A DNA stretch of 64,000 bases from Macrotrachela quadricornifera (GCA_022393335.1 JAJEKB010000927.1:1-64000); one strand, 5' to 3'. Counted from the first letter of the stretch, positions 23,901 to 36,329 are shown. The notes: generated by a model from the letters alone, not told the origin. Program-made: numbers and translations.

Positions 23901-25844
23901 GAAAAACACTATTCATTCAACGCACAGACAAAAAAATAACTATAGTCGATTGTGTTCATCAACTATTAAACAGATAAATGTTTTTATCTACAAATAAATA
24001 TTAAAATTATTTTAAAAATAAAACAAAATAAAAAAGAAAAATAGGAATATCATATTTTTATATTTCATATCAATAGATTGAATCAATATTGTATTAATGT
24101 ATGATAGGAAATACATTACGCACAATGAATAATGATAAAGTAAGTTACTCTATCTCTCATCCAAAACATGTGCGACCTTGATTATTAGCCTTGAATTTCT
24201 TTATATAGGCAAGAGAGTGAAAGAGGGATCTTTACTTTCGGTCAAGGTTATTTTGATTTGTTTCTTTTTAGGAATCTTTATTGTTCTATGTCGTGTTTAC
24301 AAGGTTAAACTATTTTTTTATATATACATATACATACATAAAACATAACGACGATCAATTAACCTTCAATGTGCCAGTAACATCAACAACGAAGCTTTCA
24401 AGGTTTGAAGATACGATTGTTACTATATATTGCGTTAACGCTGGTATTTTCTTCTTTTCTTGCTTTTCCACCATAGCGCAACGATGTGTGTTCAAGAACA
24501 AATATTGCCTTCTGTATTTCTTTCTATCTTCTTGTTCTCTCGTTCTCTCTCGAAAATACATAAATGCAATCATAAGCAAACGACGATACAAAAAAAAATG
24601 TGTATGACGCAATCGGGTGTTCTTCTCTTTCTCGTTTTTTTCTGATTGAATCAAGAAACGAATACACAAGGCAAAGAAAAAAGAGAATCTATCGATCGAG
24701 CGTTGCTCAAGGTTTTACTTCATATATTTGTATATCCAATAACCTTGAACAGCTGTTCGAATTGGCCGTTGTCGTATTAAATAGGATATAACTTCTATTC
24801 TCAAAACAGTATGTTCTTTCTTTCTCATTCTTCTTTTTCTTTTTCTTTTCTTTTTTTTTTTGTATTTGACACTCTTATTTCGATTACATACACATTTTTG
24901 CTGCTTTTTTTTCTCATGCAATCTGCTGTTCAAATACACATTTACGAAGAAATAACCCTGAACGGACCTTGAACTGTAATAATAGTGAAAGGGACAGTAT
25001 ATGTATAATAAGAGAACGAGAATAAGAAAAAGAAGAAAAGAATAACGAGCTTCGTTTTTCTTATTGAATCAATGCAAAAACAGAAGAAATGAAGCCTGTT
25101 ATAAACAAGTAATGAAAATATAACTTATGCAAATGTAATAATAAAAAAAAAGGAGAGCTTCTGAAAGATTACGTCATTGAAGTTAACAATACAGCTTACC
25201 TAACATTTCAATCATTTTTTTTATCCATTTCTGTAATCATAAAAATTAATGAATGTGAAGAAAAGAAAAACGATGAATGTTAATGTGTTATATAAAATAA
25301 GAATCAATGATGGAATTATTAGCAATTTTTTTTTTTCTTCATCGTATTTTTATTTAAAGTTATAATGAATAGAAAAAAATAATCGAGTTTTATTCAAGAA
25401 TACTTCCTTATATAATTTTAATTATTATTTATTTTAGAAGAATGATAATTATTATTATTCTTTTTTTTTTTCTTCAAATAATGAATTTCATACACTTCAT
25501 GATATGAGAAAGAAGTCTTTGAAGATTTACAAAGTTAATAAAACATAGATTTAGTTTTTATAATCAATGAAAATAAATAATAAGATTCTGTATATTGAAC
25601 TTCTTAGATATTCACTATTAAATTCTCTACAAGAATGACAATAAAAAAATTTTAATGAATTATTTGAATGATTTGTTTTATAATGCAATGATGGAATTAT
25701 ATTGTTTAAGTCCAATCCTTCTTTGTCTGAAAAAAGTCATTTTTCGTCAAGAAATAATTTTTGGAAAAGTCGAAATATAGTACTCTTCATCGAAAAGCAC
25801 TGCATCGAAAGACTTGCGAATCCTTTAATTATTAGATAGATTTG
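20991..25844. other. Long intergenic region upstream of FOXO
   Basis: About 4.9 kb without a credible gene. It holds TA microsatellites near 21127-21149, 22268-22316, 22484-22516 and 22797-22813, and many homopolymers. The FOXO 5' UTR and promoter should lie at its left end. The many short open frames are rich in Phe, Lys, Ile and Tyr and derive from low-complexity DNA. At 24170-24970 AAGGT/ACCTT words of the form TCAAGGTTA are unusually frequent. Confidence 0.5.
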
Positions 25845-26033
25845 TTAAGCATGAAAAGTTCAACTTATTTTGCCCTTACTTCTAATTTTAGAGTGTCCTT
25901 TGCGGTCAAAAAGGTGTCTTGAACGACGTCTTTCCTGGGCGAAGAATACTTCATCAAAAGCAGTTTTTTCAATTATAAAAGGCACCCTCTAAGTGAGGAT
26001 GAAAGCAAAATAAGTTAATCTTCTCATGCTTAA
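25845..26033. mobile_element. TTAA-flanked MITE with ~54 bp inverted repeats
   Basis: Begins TTAAGCATGAAAAG and ends CTTCTCATGCTTAA. The left arm (25849 to about 25903) and right arm (about 25978-26029) are imperfect inverted copies sharing ACTTATTTTGC and AGAGNGTNCCTTT. TTAA at both ends suggests a piggyBac-type target site duplication. The element is 189 bp including the TTAA copies and is non-coding. Confidence 0.65.
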
Positions 26034-26293
26034 ATATAATAAGAATTTGAAGAAAGTCCAAAGTGTTTTGGTCTATATTTATATTGTATTAAAAAATTCT
26101 ATTTTTTACTATGTTAATTTATTATATGAAATTCTTCATACTTAACAAGTCTTTCGATAAAAAGTATTACATTTAATTCAAGCATGCATTTGTTTTTTGT
26201 TTTACATTTTATTATCCTTTAAAAAAAAGTCTAAAACAGATAATAACTATCTATCATATGATATTAGTAAAAGAGAACGATAATTATATTTCA

Positions 26294-29200
26294 TCATTTT
26301 TTGTCTTCAGTTAAAGCAAGCACCATTGCAGTACGATTTGGTATAGAGATCTAAAATAAAATAAATAATATTGTCTTGCTAAAGACATTCATATGAATTT
26401 ACTTGAAATGAATATGGGCGTTCATCCCACATGAGATTTTCTGTAGAAAATATTTGTTCATTATTAGTTCTTTCATGACCATCAAACGATTTTGCATCAG
26501 AATTGAGTACAATTTTGTATCTATTTAAAAAAAAATATTATAATTAGAATAGAAAAAAAAGAATTTTTTTATAATTTTACTTTCCACTTTGTCTACATCC
26601 AATACGATAATCAGTAAAACTTTTATTTCCATGAAAATTAAATACAAACATAAGACCTCGATCACCACGTTCAAATACAATAATTTTGTCAGCTTCAAGT
26701 CTTCGACTAATAGACTGAGAGAAAAAAAGAATATTCAAAAACTATAATTATTGTCAAAATTTTAACTAACTGTATTTTTTGCTGATAACCATTTATATTC
26801 TTCTTCTAAATCATTCATTGCTTTATCCCATGCATTAAGATATTTATATCTTAATGTTTCATCTTCAGATAAATGAAAAAGACGACGAGCATATTTATAA
26901 CTTTCATTATTTCCTGCTCGAGGAAAATCAAGCCATTCGGGATGACCAAATTCATTACCTATATAAAAAATCTTTCTTAAACTATACATATTATTTGTTT
27001 TTGTTATTAAATTAACCTTCAAAATTTAGCCAAGCTTCACCACCTAATGCATATGTAAGTAAACGAATCATTTTATGTAAAGCTAAACCCCGTTCAACAA
27101 CTGCTGTTCGTTCAGAAAATACTGACATATGAGTGTAAATTTGTTCATTAAATAACCAATGTGCAATACTTTTATCACCAACTAATGCTTGATCATGACT
27201 TTCCGCATAGGCTATATTTTTTTCTGACCATCGACGATTTGTTAATGTCCATGTTATATTACCCATATGCCAATCTTCATCTTTTTTTTCTTTTAATAAC
27301 TTAAAAATTATGAAAAATTTATTTTGTCTTACGAGGGAATCATTCGAGTTGCTAAAAGTCATTTCGCCTGATAGTATGATGATTAGGTATAGCATAGCTG
27401 CGAATGATATACTCTAAATTAGTTCAAGCACAATTCATTTTAGGATAGTTTCATTAGATAGAGCGTTCAATTCTATTGAAAACTAAATTATTGATGTCTT
27501 TTATTATCAAATGATTCAGCACAAAATTCGGCATTAAATAGTAGATAAGATTTTGAAAAATAGATATGGACAAATTTAACGTCATAAATACCCTTGTTTT
27601 CATCAAGAACTTAAAAAATTCATAACTCCCACTAGGAACCACTTGTATTCCAACTAACTTACTAACCATCATACTCGTAACTGAAAAGATTTTTAGCACT
27701 TTGGATGATTATCTCATTAGAATATATTTACAAACTTTTATCCAAACGTCTGGAATAGCCATAGCTAAACGATAATCAAACCCAGCACCACCTTCAGCAA
27801 GTGGTCGACATAATGTTGGCATTCCTGATACTTCCTTTAAATTAGAATTTATTTTTTTGATTTAATAAATTTTTAAAATACTTCAGCAATTGTTATTGAT
27901 TCTGGAAAAAGTGTTTGAGAAACATAATTTGCTAATTGAAGATAATTAAATGAATCAGTATCAGTTGCTAAACCAAAATATTCATCATATGAACCAGAAA
28001 AACTATGTCCTATAAAAATAAAAGATTAGATAATATGAATAAATAATATAAGAAAATTACCAATGCCATGTGAATGATAAAGCATTGATGAAACACCATC
28101 AAATCGAAAACCATCAAATTTAAATTCTTCTAACCAATATCGAATATTAGAAAGAAGAAATCGCATAACTTCACGTCTTTATTAAAAATATTATGTTTTT
28201 AATTTCATATAAATATATAAACTTACTGCATATAATTAAAACATCGACTATCCCAAAGACTATGATGACCACGTGCATTATCATGAAAAAAACAACCAGC
28301 TGTACCACCAAACATATTTATTCCATCAACAATATTTTTACAACTATGACTATGTATGAGATCAAGTAGAACAGTTAAATTATATTTATGTGCTTCATCA
28401 ATTAATTCTTTTAATTCTTCTGGTGTACCAAAACGACTAGAATATGAATAAATTAATCAAAAAAAAAGAATGATTTTTTGTTTTCATTTTATTATAATAA
28501 TTAAACCTTGAAGCAGCAAAAAAACCGGTTACTTGATAACCAAAACTAGCATAATAAGGATGTTCCATAATAGCCATTAATTGAATTGTATTATAACCTA
28601 TATTATTAAATAAAAAAAAAGCTTATTAGTGCAACGTCTTCAGAACTAAAATGTGGAAGTCACATGTCTTCTTTAGCGTCATCATATTAATACAAAATAC
28701 TTAAAGTGACAAAGTTCTAATTGATGACAGTTCTATTCCAATGATAATAAATTGTTAGTATAGCATTCCCGCTATAATTCCTCTAATTAAAATACCTTTT
28801 TTTATTAAAAGATAGCGTTTGACATTCTCTGCAAGATCATATATGACTACAGCTAAAAATTGTTTTAGATGCGTTTTTTTGTTTTTAAGATTTTGAGTGA
28901 TCACATTTCAATCCTGCAACAAAAATACATTTTATCTTATTGTTTCTGTTTATAATTTGTTCCTTGTAAATTGTAGAGCTTTTCACGCTGTATCTTGTGA
29001 TGTTTGTAGTAGAAAATTCCAAAATCGTCTAAGCGTGGTTAAAACTGACACATCTTTTCTTGTTTCTAGGAAAACGTACAATCTTTGATCCTAGTTGCTA
29101 AGGCCAGTAATGGAGATGTCCGTAAGGGAAAGTCGGAAAAACTTCGATTTAAAATTACACTCACATTTTAATATGTGAATTTCACAAAAAATTCTCTGAA

Positions 29201-30128
29201 ATAATTATTAATCAAACCTTGTTTAACAATACGAGGAATAACATTAATACGAAAATTTTCATATGTAGCTATTTCCATTTTTGATGAACTAATCCCAATA
29301 TGAGCTTCATATATTTTTAATCGATCACGTTTTTTCGGTTGAGAATATTTAAATTTATATATTTGATCATCGGATGGATTGTAAAATACACCATGATATA
29401 TATTTGCTTTTTCATTTCGTTGTAGATAACGTGACCATGGACAAATACGATCAACTAATTGACCATTAGCTGTTTCAATAAGTAACTAAAACAAAAGATT
29501 CAAATTTTATATATTAGATTTTTATTAATTTACTTTAATTATTTGTCCATGTTTGATTGCTATCGATCCATCAGATAAAGGTGGAATTGTACCTCTCCAT
29601 ACACCCCATTGATCACGTATAAATGGATATTGTTTTTTCTGCCAATTATCTAGATAATATAGAATAATTATTCTATGATAATAAATAAAATAAAATTATT
29701 GAGTACAAACTAAAATCTCCATAAATATACATTGCTTTTGCACCAGGTGCCCATTCTTTAATATTTATTTCATTTGTTTGATGATTAACATGAATACCGA
29801 AATGTTTATAAGCTGATGTAAATACATCAATACCTTGTTCTTCAGTTTCAAGTTGTTTAAGAAATTTTTGAAAAACATGATAACTATAAACAACAAAATA
29901 TATATATATTGCTATTTTGATTTATGTTACCGTCGTCGAATTTCATCTTCATATGGTTGAAGATATGGATCAAGTTTAAGTAAATTATCTAATTCAGGTA
30001 CAATAACATTTGCAACTTCTCCTGTTGTTGGTTGTAATATTCTACAATTAGAATTATCATATAATAGATATATTATTTTAATAAAGGAAAAAAAAAGACC
30101 TTTGTAAATTAATCACTCCTGAAAACAT
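26294..30128 (-). CDS. GBE1: 1,4-alpha-glucan (glycogen) branching enzyme, GH13
   Basis: Fifteen exons: 30100-30128, 29931-30041, 29711-29883, 29534-29649, 29218-29485, 28507-28597, 28227-28436, 28061-28176, 27882-28009, 27736-27834, 27017-27299, 26771-26958, 26581-26714, 26403-26520, 26294-26350. They sum to 2121 nt, or 706 aa, against 702 in human GBE1. The N-terminal CBM48-type region holds [15 protein letters not shown] followed by NNW. The GH13 barrel has the nucleophile motif [17 protein letters not shown], the acid motif TIAEEVSGMP and the His-Asp motif [27 protein letters not shown] follows, then the C-terminal beta domain. The enzyme makes alpha-1,6 branches in glycogen in the cytosol. 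All catalytic motifs are intact, so it should be active. Two introns (436 and 620 bp) are long compared with about 50 bp elsewhere in the gene. Confidence 0.95.
28598..29217 (-). other. Long intron of GBE1
   Basis: A 620 bp intron between the exons ending IVKQ and beginning [12 protein letters not shown]. It contains short open frames without recognisable domains. No terminal repeats of a transposon were found in it. Confidence 0.5.
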
Positions 30129-32822
30129 TGATAAACTAATCGTATTAAATATATAAGATTTTTATTTGTAATTATGTTTTATTTTTCTATCACTATCGAT
30201 TTTATTGCGAATAAATATATCTTACGATAATTTAAATACAGAACAGGAAGAAAAAGATTTGTTATCCACATTGGTTATATTATTTGTTGATGAAATAATG
30301 TAAGGCGAAAGAGGTCGACTTCTGCTGATTTTTTTCTACTTTCTTTTTATTTTCGAAAAAAAATAAAGCAATATAAACATTTAAATTGTTTTAAAAACTT
30401 ATTATTTATTTATTCGAATATTAGTTACACATTTTATCATCTACGAAATGTTTATAAAATAACAATTTTCGACAAAAGAGATTTTCCAAATCGTCTATTT
30501 CGCTACATAGTGTTTTTTATTATTATCAGATTTTAATAATTTTCTTACTGTTACTAATCATTAAATATGCTTTTATGAAAGAAATATTGTTAAATAAATA
30601 CAAGATAACGATAAACTCAATTTAACATATATTGATAACATTCTTACAGTGATTTATTGGTCTCAACGACATTTTCTTAAATTGTTACTAAAATGAGAAT
30701 AACGACTATACTCTACACGAGTACGAGGATGAAAATTGATTTGGAAGAAGTGATTATAAACGTGTCACACATACGCAGAACTACCAGGATGTAATTGTTT
30801 ATTTTTCTACGGCCTTTTGTATATTTTTCCTCTTAGTCTCTTTTACATTGCTCGAATTGTATATCTTTCTTGAGGAAAGAAATACGTGACATACACCGAA
30901 ACCAGTTCAATAACATTCGGCTCGACTCAAACAGCGAATATCAAAAATCATACAACTCACACGAATGAGACAAAAGAAAAGCACCTTTAAGCGTAGTGAA
31001 TCGCTTGCTGTTCTTAATCGAACTCAAGAAAACCAAATTATTGATTGTTGAAGGATCAAATAAAATTACCTCTAAGACACTGTTTAATTAACTACTCTAA
31101 ACTGAGACTCTGGTACAGCAGAAGTTCATGGGACTGTGAATGTGGATCTTGCAAGGCGAGAAGATTAGAGCGGCAAGTTACTGTGATGGTTACTTATATC
31201 GACCTGTGATGGGTCAATTCATTGCACCCTAACTAATGCTGAAATGTATAATGATACATTGACTACAATGCATATCACTGTATATCATTCATTTTAGTCT
31301 ATTTGACGCCGTCAGCTCATGAACGTTTATTCATTATACGGTTTTGTTCGGCTGATTTATTTCAAACAGCTAATATTATCCTTTAACAACTTACGAAACA
31401 ATAATAACGATTAAAGCCAAGAAATAGGTGAAAGAGTCATTAAAAATTTTCAGAAAAGTCGAGTCCGTTAGGTCAAACTCGATTTGGCTCGATTTTGGTC
31501 TCTAATAGGTAGTCATTATTCAAACGAAATTTGATTAATATACCTGTCACAGTTGACGTGATTAAAATGTTTGATCAGTCAAGGGGATGATGATGATCTT
31601 AAATTACTTGATCGTCGCTTCACATACAATTATATTAATAAACGTTCACATTCTCATATGCATACTGAACTACATATATGATGAAATCATTGAGAAAATA
31701 GATTTAATAGAACTACCAATTCGCATCTCTACAATCGTTCGACAGCAACGATCTAGCTGTCACTGTCATTCATCTAGCTATTATAACGAACAATGTCCTG
31801 CTAGCAGCAAACACGCAATACTGATCTTAGAAAAATAGAAGAAACCCCACTGGCTCAATTTATTATGAAAAAATAGTTTTGACATAATATTACATTCGAT
31901 GTTAGGCAATATACAAAGAGATCATTATTTACAGTGTTTATGTTTATTATTTACATGAGAAATCTGATCATGAACGTGTTTGATTTTTTTATTCGATTGG
32001 CATCATTATTTCATTTTGGATATTTCTCTTCATCTAATGAATTTGAGAATGGTTTGCGAAATAATGACCAATAATCATTGAATAAGCAAGAAAAACTAAG
32101 ATTAATTCGAACAAATCCATCATCCATGTATTATGTCTTGAGTTAAAAACAAAGGGAACTACGAATGAAATACAAATGATGCTGATCCGTAATCGAAATA
32201 GGTCATATAAGAAATTCAATAAATAAACATTATTCTCTTTCTCGTAGAGAAGAGTCTAGTAAACATAAATTGTCTGATTGATTGCTTGCTTGCTTGCTTG
32301 TCTGTCCGCAAAAGGTCAAAAAAACATTTTATTAATATTTTCTATAACACTTAACCAAAGGGTAATCGGGGTCCAGGAATCCGAATCTGATGTTAGTTTT
32401 TTAAAATTTTTTTGAGAATCCATTTTTTACACAAAGGATCACTTTTTTTTCACAAAAAATTTTTTTTTTATGAAGTTTGATCAACGGCCGTTAATGTCCA
32501 GGAACTTGAATCTGACTTCGATTTTTTAAAATTTTATAAATGAATAGCTTGACGGCAATTTAGAAACACGATTTCTACGAGAAAGAGCTGAGCGAGTCTT
32601 CAGACGAGCGTTACTTGTATAATATTGATGGAATTAATCCCAATTTGAACAGTTTCAATACTAAATTATAATCTTGGCATAATTCAATACGAGGAAGAGC
32701 ATCGACTTCTGAACAGTTATCTTCCAATCGCAAACAGTTGGCCGCTATATTTTCGATTCATTTTTACCCAACAACTTTAGACGAAAGATAGTTTCTTAAA
32801 TTTGTCTTGATTTTTGAAAGAA
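30129..32822. other. Intergenic
   Basis: About 2.7 kb without a credible gene. It includes a short TTGC microsatellite near 32280-32302. Two direct repeats near 32369-32410 and 32490-32534 share TCCAGGAA, GAATCTGA and TTTTTTAAAATTTT. An AG acceptor eight bases upstream of the GBE1 start codon (30136-30137) may be a trans-splice site. Confidence 0.4.
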
Positions 32823-33004
32823 CCCAGGTGATTGAATCCGGTCGTCATATACAGTACAAATACGACGCCTTTACGGTCGTAAATAGTCAAATACGTGCCG
32901 TATTTTGTCAGAATCCTGGTCGAGAGTTTCCGACCGTATGGCGCCGTAAACGACCATTAATACACCATTTTTTCGTCGTGTACGGCAAGATATATATCTA
33001 ACTA

Positions 33005-33266
33005 CCCAGGCCTATCCATACGGTCCATATACGGTCCGTTATAGGCTGTAATAATGGGCACAGTAATACGGGCCGTCACTCCATTAAAATATATCCGTAT
33101 ACGGTCGTACTGTCACAGTATTCGGTGCTGTATTAATCGGAACGTTAACACAGGACCGTATACTGTAACAGTACGGCCGTATACGGATATATTTTAATGG
33201 ACTGACGGCCCGTATTACTGTGCCCATTATTACGGCCGTATGGCGGACCGTATCGATAGACCTGGG
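33005..33266. mobile_element. Foldback MITE, 262 bp, TA-flanked
   Basis: Starts CCCAGGCCTATC and ends GATAGACCTGGG. The sequence CAGTAATACGGGCCGTCA near 33059 recurs inverted near 33205, so most of the element is one long hairpin. Flanking bases are TA on both sides (33003-33004 and 33267-33268). Confidence 0.75.
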
Positions 33267-33380
33267 TATTTATCTATCGATCTAACCCAGGTCGTCCAAA
33301 ACGGAGTCGTTTACGATGCGTTTTCGGAATGTAAAACGTGACTAAACGGTATCTTTACGGTGGTAAATGAATCGTTTCTT

Positions 33381-33659
33381 CCCAGGTCGAACAAAACGGT
33401 CCGTATACGGCCATTTACGACATCAAAACGAACCGTATACTGGCCTGTATGAGTGGGCGCAGTAATACGGTCCGTTCTGACTCCGTACATAGCCGTATAG
33501 TAACCGTTTAGAAAGAGAATACAGCGCGTTTACGATGCCGTAAAACTGCGCCCACTTTTACAGGACGAAACGGTTCATTTACTGCCGTAATGGTACCGTT
33601 TAGTCACGGTTTACATTCTGAAAACGCATTGTAAACGACTCCGTTTTCGATAACCTGGG
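33381..33659 (-). mobile_element. 279 bp CCCAGG element inserted in another copy
   Basis: Same length as, and an inverted near-identical copy of, the element at 33997-34275. The sequence to its left (33286-33380) and right (33660 to about 33795) are the two halves of a third member of the same family, so this copy jumped into a relative. Confidence 0.7.
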
Positions 33660-33996
33660 TTCCTGTAAAAATGGGCGCAGTTTTACGGCATTGTAAACGC
33701 GTTGTATTCTCTTTCTAAACGGTTACTATACAGCTATGTACGGAATCAGAACGGACCGTGTTATTGCGTCCATTCTTACAGCCCAGTATACGGTTCGGAT
33801 ATGGTGCTGTGTACGGTGTATATACAGGATGGAAACCGGTGACCAGGATTTCGGCGAAATATGGCTCGGAAACAGTCGTATACTGTAAAATACGACCGTA
33901 TACGATGTACATACGGTGTCTTTACGGCCGTATACGGTCCGGAAACGGCAGCCGGATTCAATCACTTGGGTAATGATCTACCTAACGATCTATCTA

Positions 33997-34275
33997 CCCA
34001 GGTCGTCCAAAACGGAGTCGTTTACAATGCGTTTTCGTAATGTAAACCGTGACTAAACGGTATCTTTACGGCGGTAAATGAACCGTTTCGTCCTGTAAAA
34101 GTGGGCGCAGTTTTACGGCATCGTAAACGCGCTGTATTCTCTTTCTAAACGGTTACTATACGGCTATGTACGGAGTCAGAACGGACCGTTTTACTGCGCC
34201 CACTCATACAGGGCAGTATACGGTTCGTTTTGATGTCGTAAATGGCCGTATACGGACCGTTTTGTTCGACCTGGG
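33997..34275 (+). mobile_element. 279 bp CCCAGG element, TA-flanked
   Basis: Starts CCCAGGTCGTCCAAAACGG and ends CCGTTTTGTTCGACCTGGG, giving TIRs of about 19 bp with mismatches. TA lies on both flanks (33995-33996 and 34276-34277). No protein is encoded, so mobilisation would need a transposase from elsewhere. Confidence 0.7.
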
Positions 34276-34543
34276 TATGTAACGATTTATCTGTCTATTT
34301 AACCACCTACTAAGGGACCTTTCTGATAGGGGTAATACGGCCTGGATATGGTTAACGTATAAGACACTGTCAAAACATAGTGTCAATGCGGTGCAGGCAT
34401 GATGCCCAGATACAGCACGTTTATGTAGCATCGTAAATAGTTGCTGTATACCGCACGGTATTATACCGTAACTCACAGTAATACGGTGTACCGTATCCGA
34501 CCACCGTTTTCAGGCTGGAAAGTGCCGTATTTTAACCATTTAC

Positions 34544-34619
34544 GGCCTACATGTCATCGTATGCGGATCTATGTTAACGTCCCGATTAACATAGATCCGC
34601 ATACGATGACAAGTAGGCC
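34544..34619. repeat. Strong hairpin, 34 bp arms
   Basis: GGCCTACATGTCATCGTATG and following bases (34544-34577) are followed after eight bases by an inverted copy (34586-34619) differing at one position. It lies inside the last block of the CCCAGG cluster. Confidence 0.8.
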
Positions 34620-34718
34620 GTAAAACGGTCTATTCTAATGAAGTGACGGACCGTATTTCTGCGCCCACTTTTACGGCCGCATGACGGACCGTTTACGGAC
34701 TGTATCGTTTGACCTGGG

Positions 34719-35386
34719 CCTATAGAAAACATAACTAGAATTAATATTAATGTATTAATTGACATCAGAATCATATAATAGCCGGCGCTCAATTGTTCAT
34801 CCGTTTTATCTACAAACAGAAGAAGATATCATAGAATAAATAAAAACGAAAAGATGAAGTAAAATAGGTACAACTTTCAAACATCAAATGTGATATTTGT
34901 CAATCAAAGAATCAAAATGAAAAGACAGAAGATCTAAATAAAGAACATGACTATTAGTCTTGATGAGCACCAATCTCATAATTCATATTATCGTAGACGG
35001 ATTCATTATCAACCCTTGAGGACGATCGTCTTCGTTCCAAAAGCTTCTTTGTCCAGTATTCATCAAAAGTGGGAAATAAATAATGGCAAAAGATTATCAA
35101 GTAACCAGCTAAAATTGAGAGTGATTTTAATACTGATATTCGCCATTCATTGTCAGTGAAGTCTGTATAAAATAAAGTACCTGACGTAATTTCAGTTATA
35201 GTCACGGCAGGTAAGGGTGGTTCATACAATCTTTACGGAATATAAGTATTGAATAAAGTTGATAACAGAAGTGCTACCTTTCAAATTTTCAATGATAAAT
35301 TAAAATTTACACATACATTCACTTTTTCAAATTTTCTGAATTCTGAATTAGTAATGAAGCAATTGAGAACAATGGGTCATGATATA
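34719..35386. other. Spacer between repeat elements with one orphan frame
   Basis: Contains the minus-strand frame at 34954-35229 described separately; nothing else recognised. Confidence 0.35.
34954..35200 (-). pseudogene. Possible orphan 3' exon of a membrane protein
   Basis: A minus-strand frame with protein-like composition: TDNEWRISVLKSL, a hydrophobic stretch LSILAGYLIIFCHYLFP, then a polar tail DEYWTKKLLERRRSSSRVDN ending in a stop. A possible AG acceptor (TATACAG) precedes it, but no upstream exon is seen, and the 935 bp palindrome begins less than 200 bp away. It may be the broken end of a gene split by transposons, or a chance frame. The family is not recognised. Confidence 0.25.
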
Positions 35387-36321
35387 CAGGGTGCGTAAAA
35401 ATGTTTTTCCAGGGAGTAACACTATAATTTCGAATAATGAACATCAATTATTTTACACCACATGAAAGCGCATCAAAAACGGGATTTTTTGGCACTAAAT
35501 AGTAAGAGTTATGAAAATCTTTTGATGACGAATGGATGAAAGATACAGAAATTATATGGCTTTTTTCACATAAAGAAATCAAGATACTAATAGTTTTCAT
35601 AATAAAGTCAAAAATTTTGACATGGTTGGATAGAGCTAGATGAGCTCTACAAAACTATATGTATTAAAACTTTTTTAAAGTCATTTTTGTGAGATAAAAA
35701 GTTTAAAAAACTATTTAAAAATGCTAGAAAATATATAAAAAAATAGTTTTTTTTCATATTAAAAAAATACCTTGATTTTTCAATAGAATTACTCTTTTTC
35801 TTGGATTTTTCTATGAAATACATTTAAAAATATACTCATCAGATGCAGCATGGAAAATTGTATCTAACGAGTCTATTTCGAGCCGTCTATGGAAATAAAA
35901 TGAATGAAAAAAAGCTGCTTTTATTGAAAAATCGAGGTACTTTTTTAATATGAAAAAAAACTATTTTTTATATATTTTCTAGCATTTTTAAATAGTTTTT
36001 TAAACTTTTTATCTCACAAAAATGACTTTAAAAAAGTTTTAATATATATAGTTTTGTAGAGCTCATCTAGCTCTATCCAACCATGTCAAAAATGTTTGAC
36101 TTTATTATGAAAATTATTAGCATCTCGATTTTTTATGCGAAAAAAGCCATATAATTTCTGTATCTTTCATCCATTTGTCATCAAAAGACTTTCATAACTC
36201 TTACTATTTCGTGCCAAAAAATCCCGTTTTTGACGCGCTTTTATGTGGTGTAAAATAATTGATGTTCATTATTCGAAATTATAGTGTTATCCTCCTAGAA
36301 AAACGTTTTTACGCACCCCTG
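35387..36321. mobile_element. 935 bp palindromic element, TA-flanked
   Basis: Starts CAGGGTGCGTAAAAATG and ends CGTTTTTACGCACCCCTG with TA on both flanks. Arms of about 404 bp (35387-35790 and about 35918-36321) are inverted copies that I judge about 95 percent identical by eye, around a spacer of roughly 127 bp. No coding capacity. The TA target and terminal repeats fit a Tc1/mariner-type foldback MITE. Confidence 0.8.
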
Positions 36322-36329
36322 TACTTTAA

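Larger units (their letters stand above)
32823..34718. mobile_element. Nested cluster of CpG-rich foldback elements with CCCAGG ends
   Basis: About 1.9 kb packed with elements that start CCCAGGT and end ACCTGGG and are filled with short palindromic words such as TACGGCCGTA and CGTATACGG. At least five copies or fragments are visible: 32823-33004, 33005-33266, 33286-33380 plus 33660 onward (split), 33381-33659, 33997-34275, and a final block ending CCTGGG at 34718. GC and CpG content is much higher than in the surrounding AT-rich DNA. Open frames across it occur in several frames at once and look like by-products of the repeats. Confidence 0.75.

Noticed and set aside
24281..24939. ORFs of 60-108 codons on both strands
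   Set aside because: Low-complexity Arg/Lys/Phe content, overlapping in sense and antisense, no splice partners.
33715..34792. Many overlapping ORFs of 60-90 codons in the CCCAGG cluster
   Set aside because: The palindromic CpG-rich sequence lacks stop codons by composition in several frames at once; no protein family recognised.
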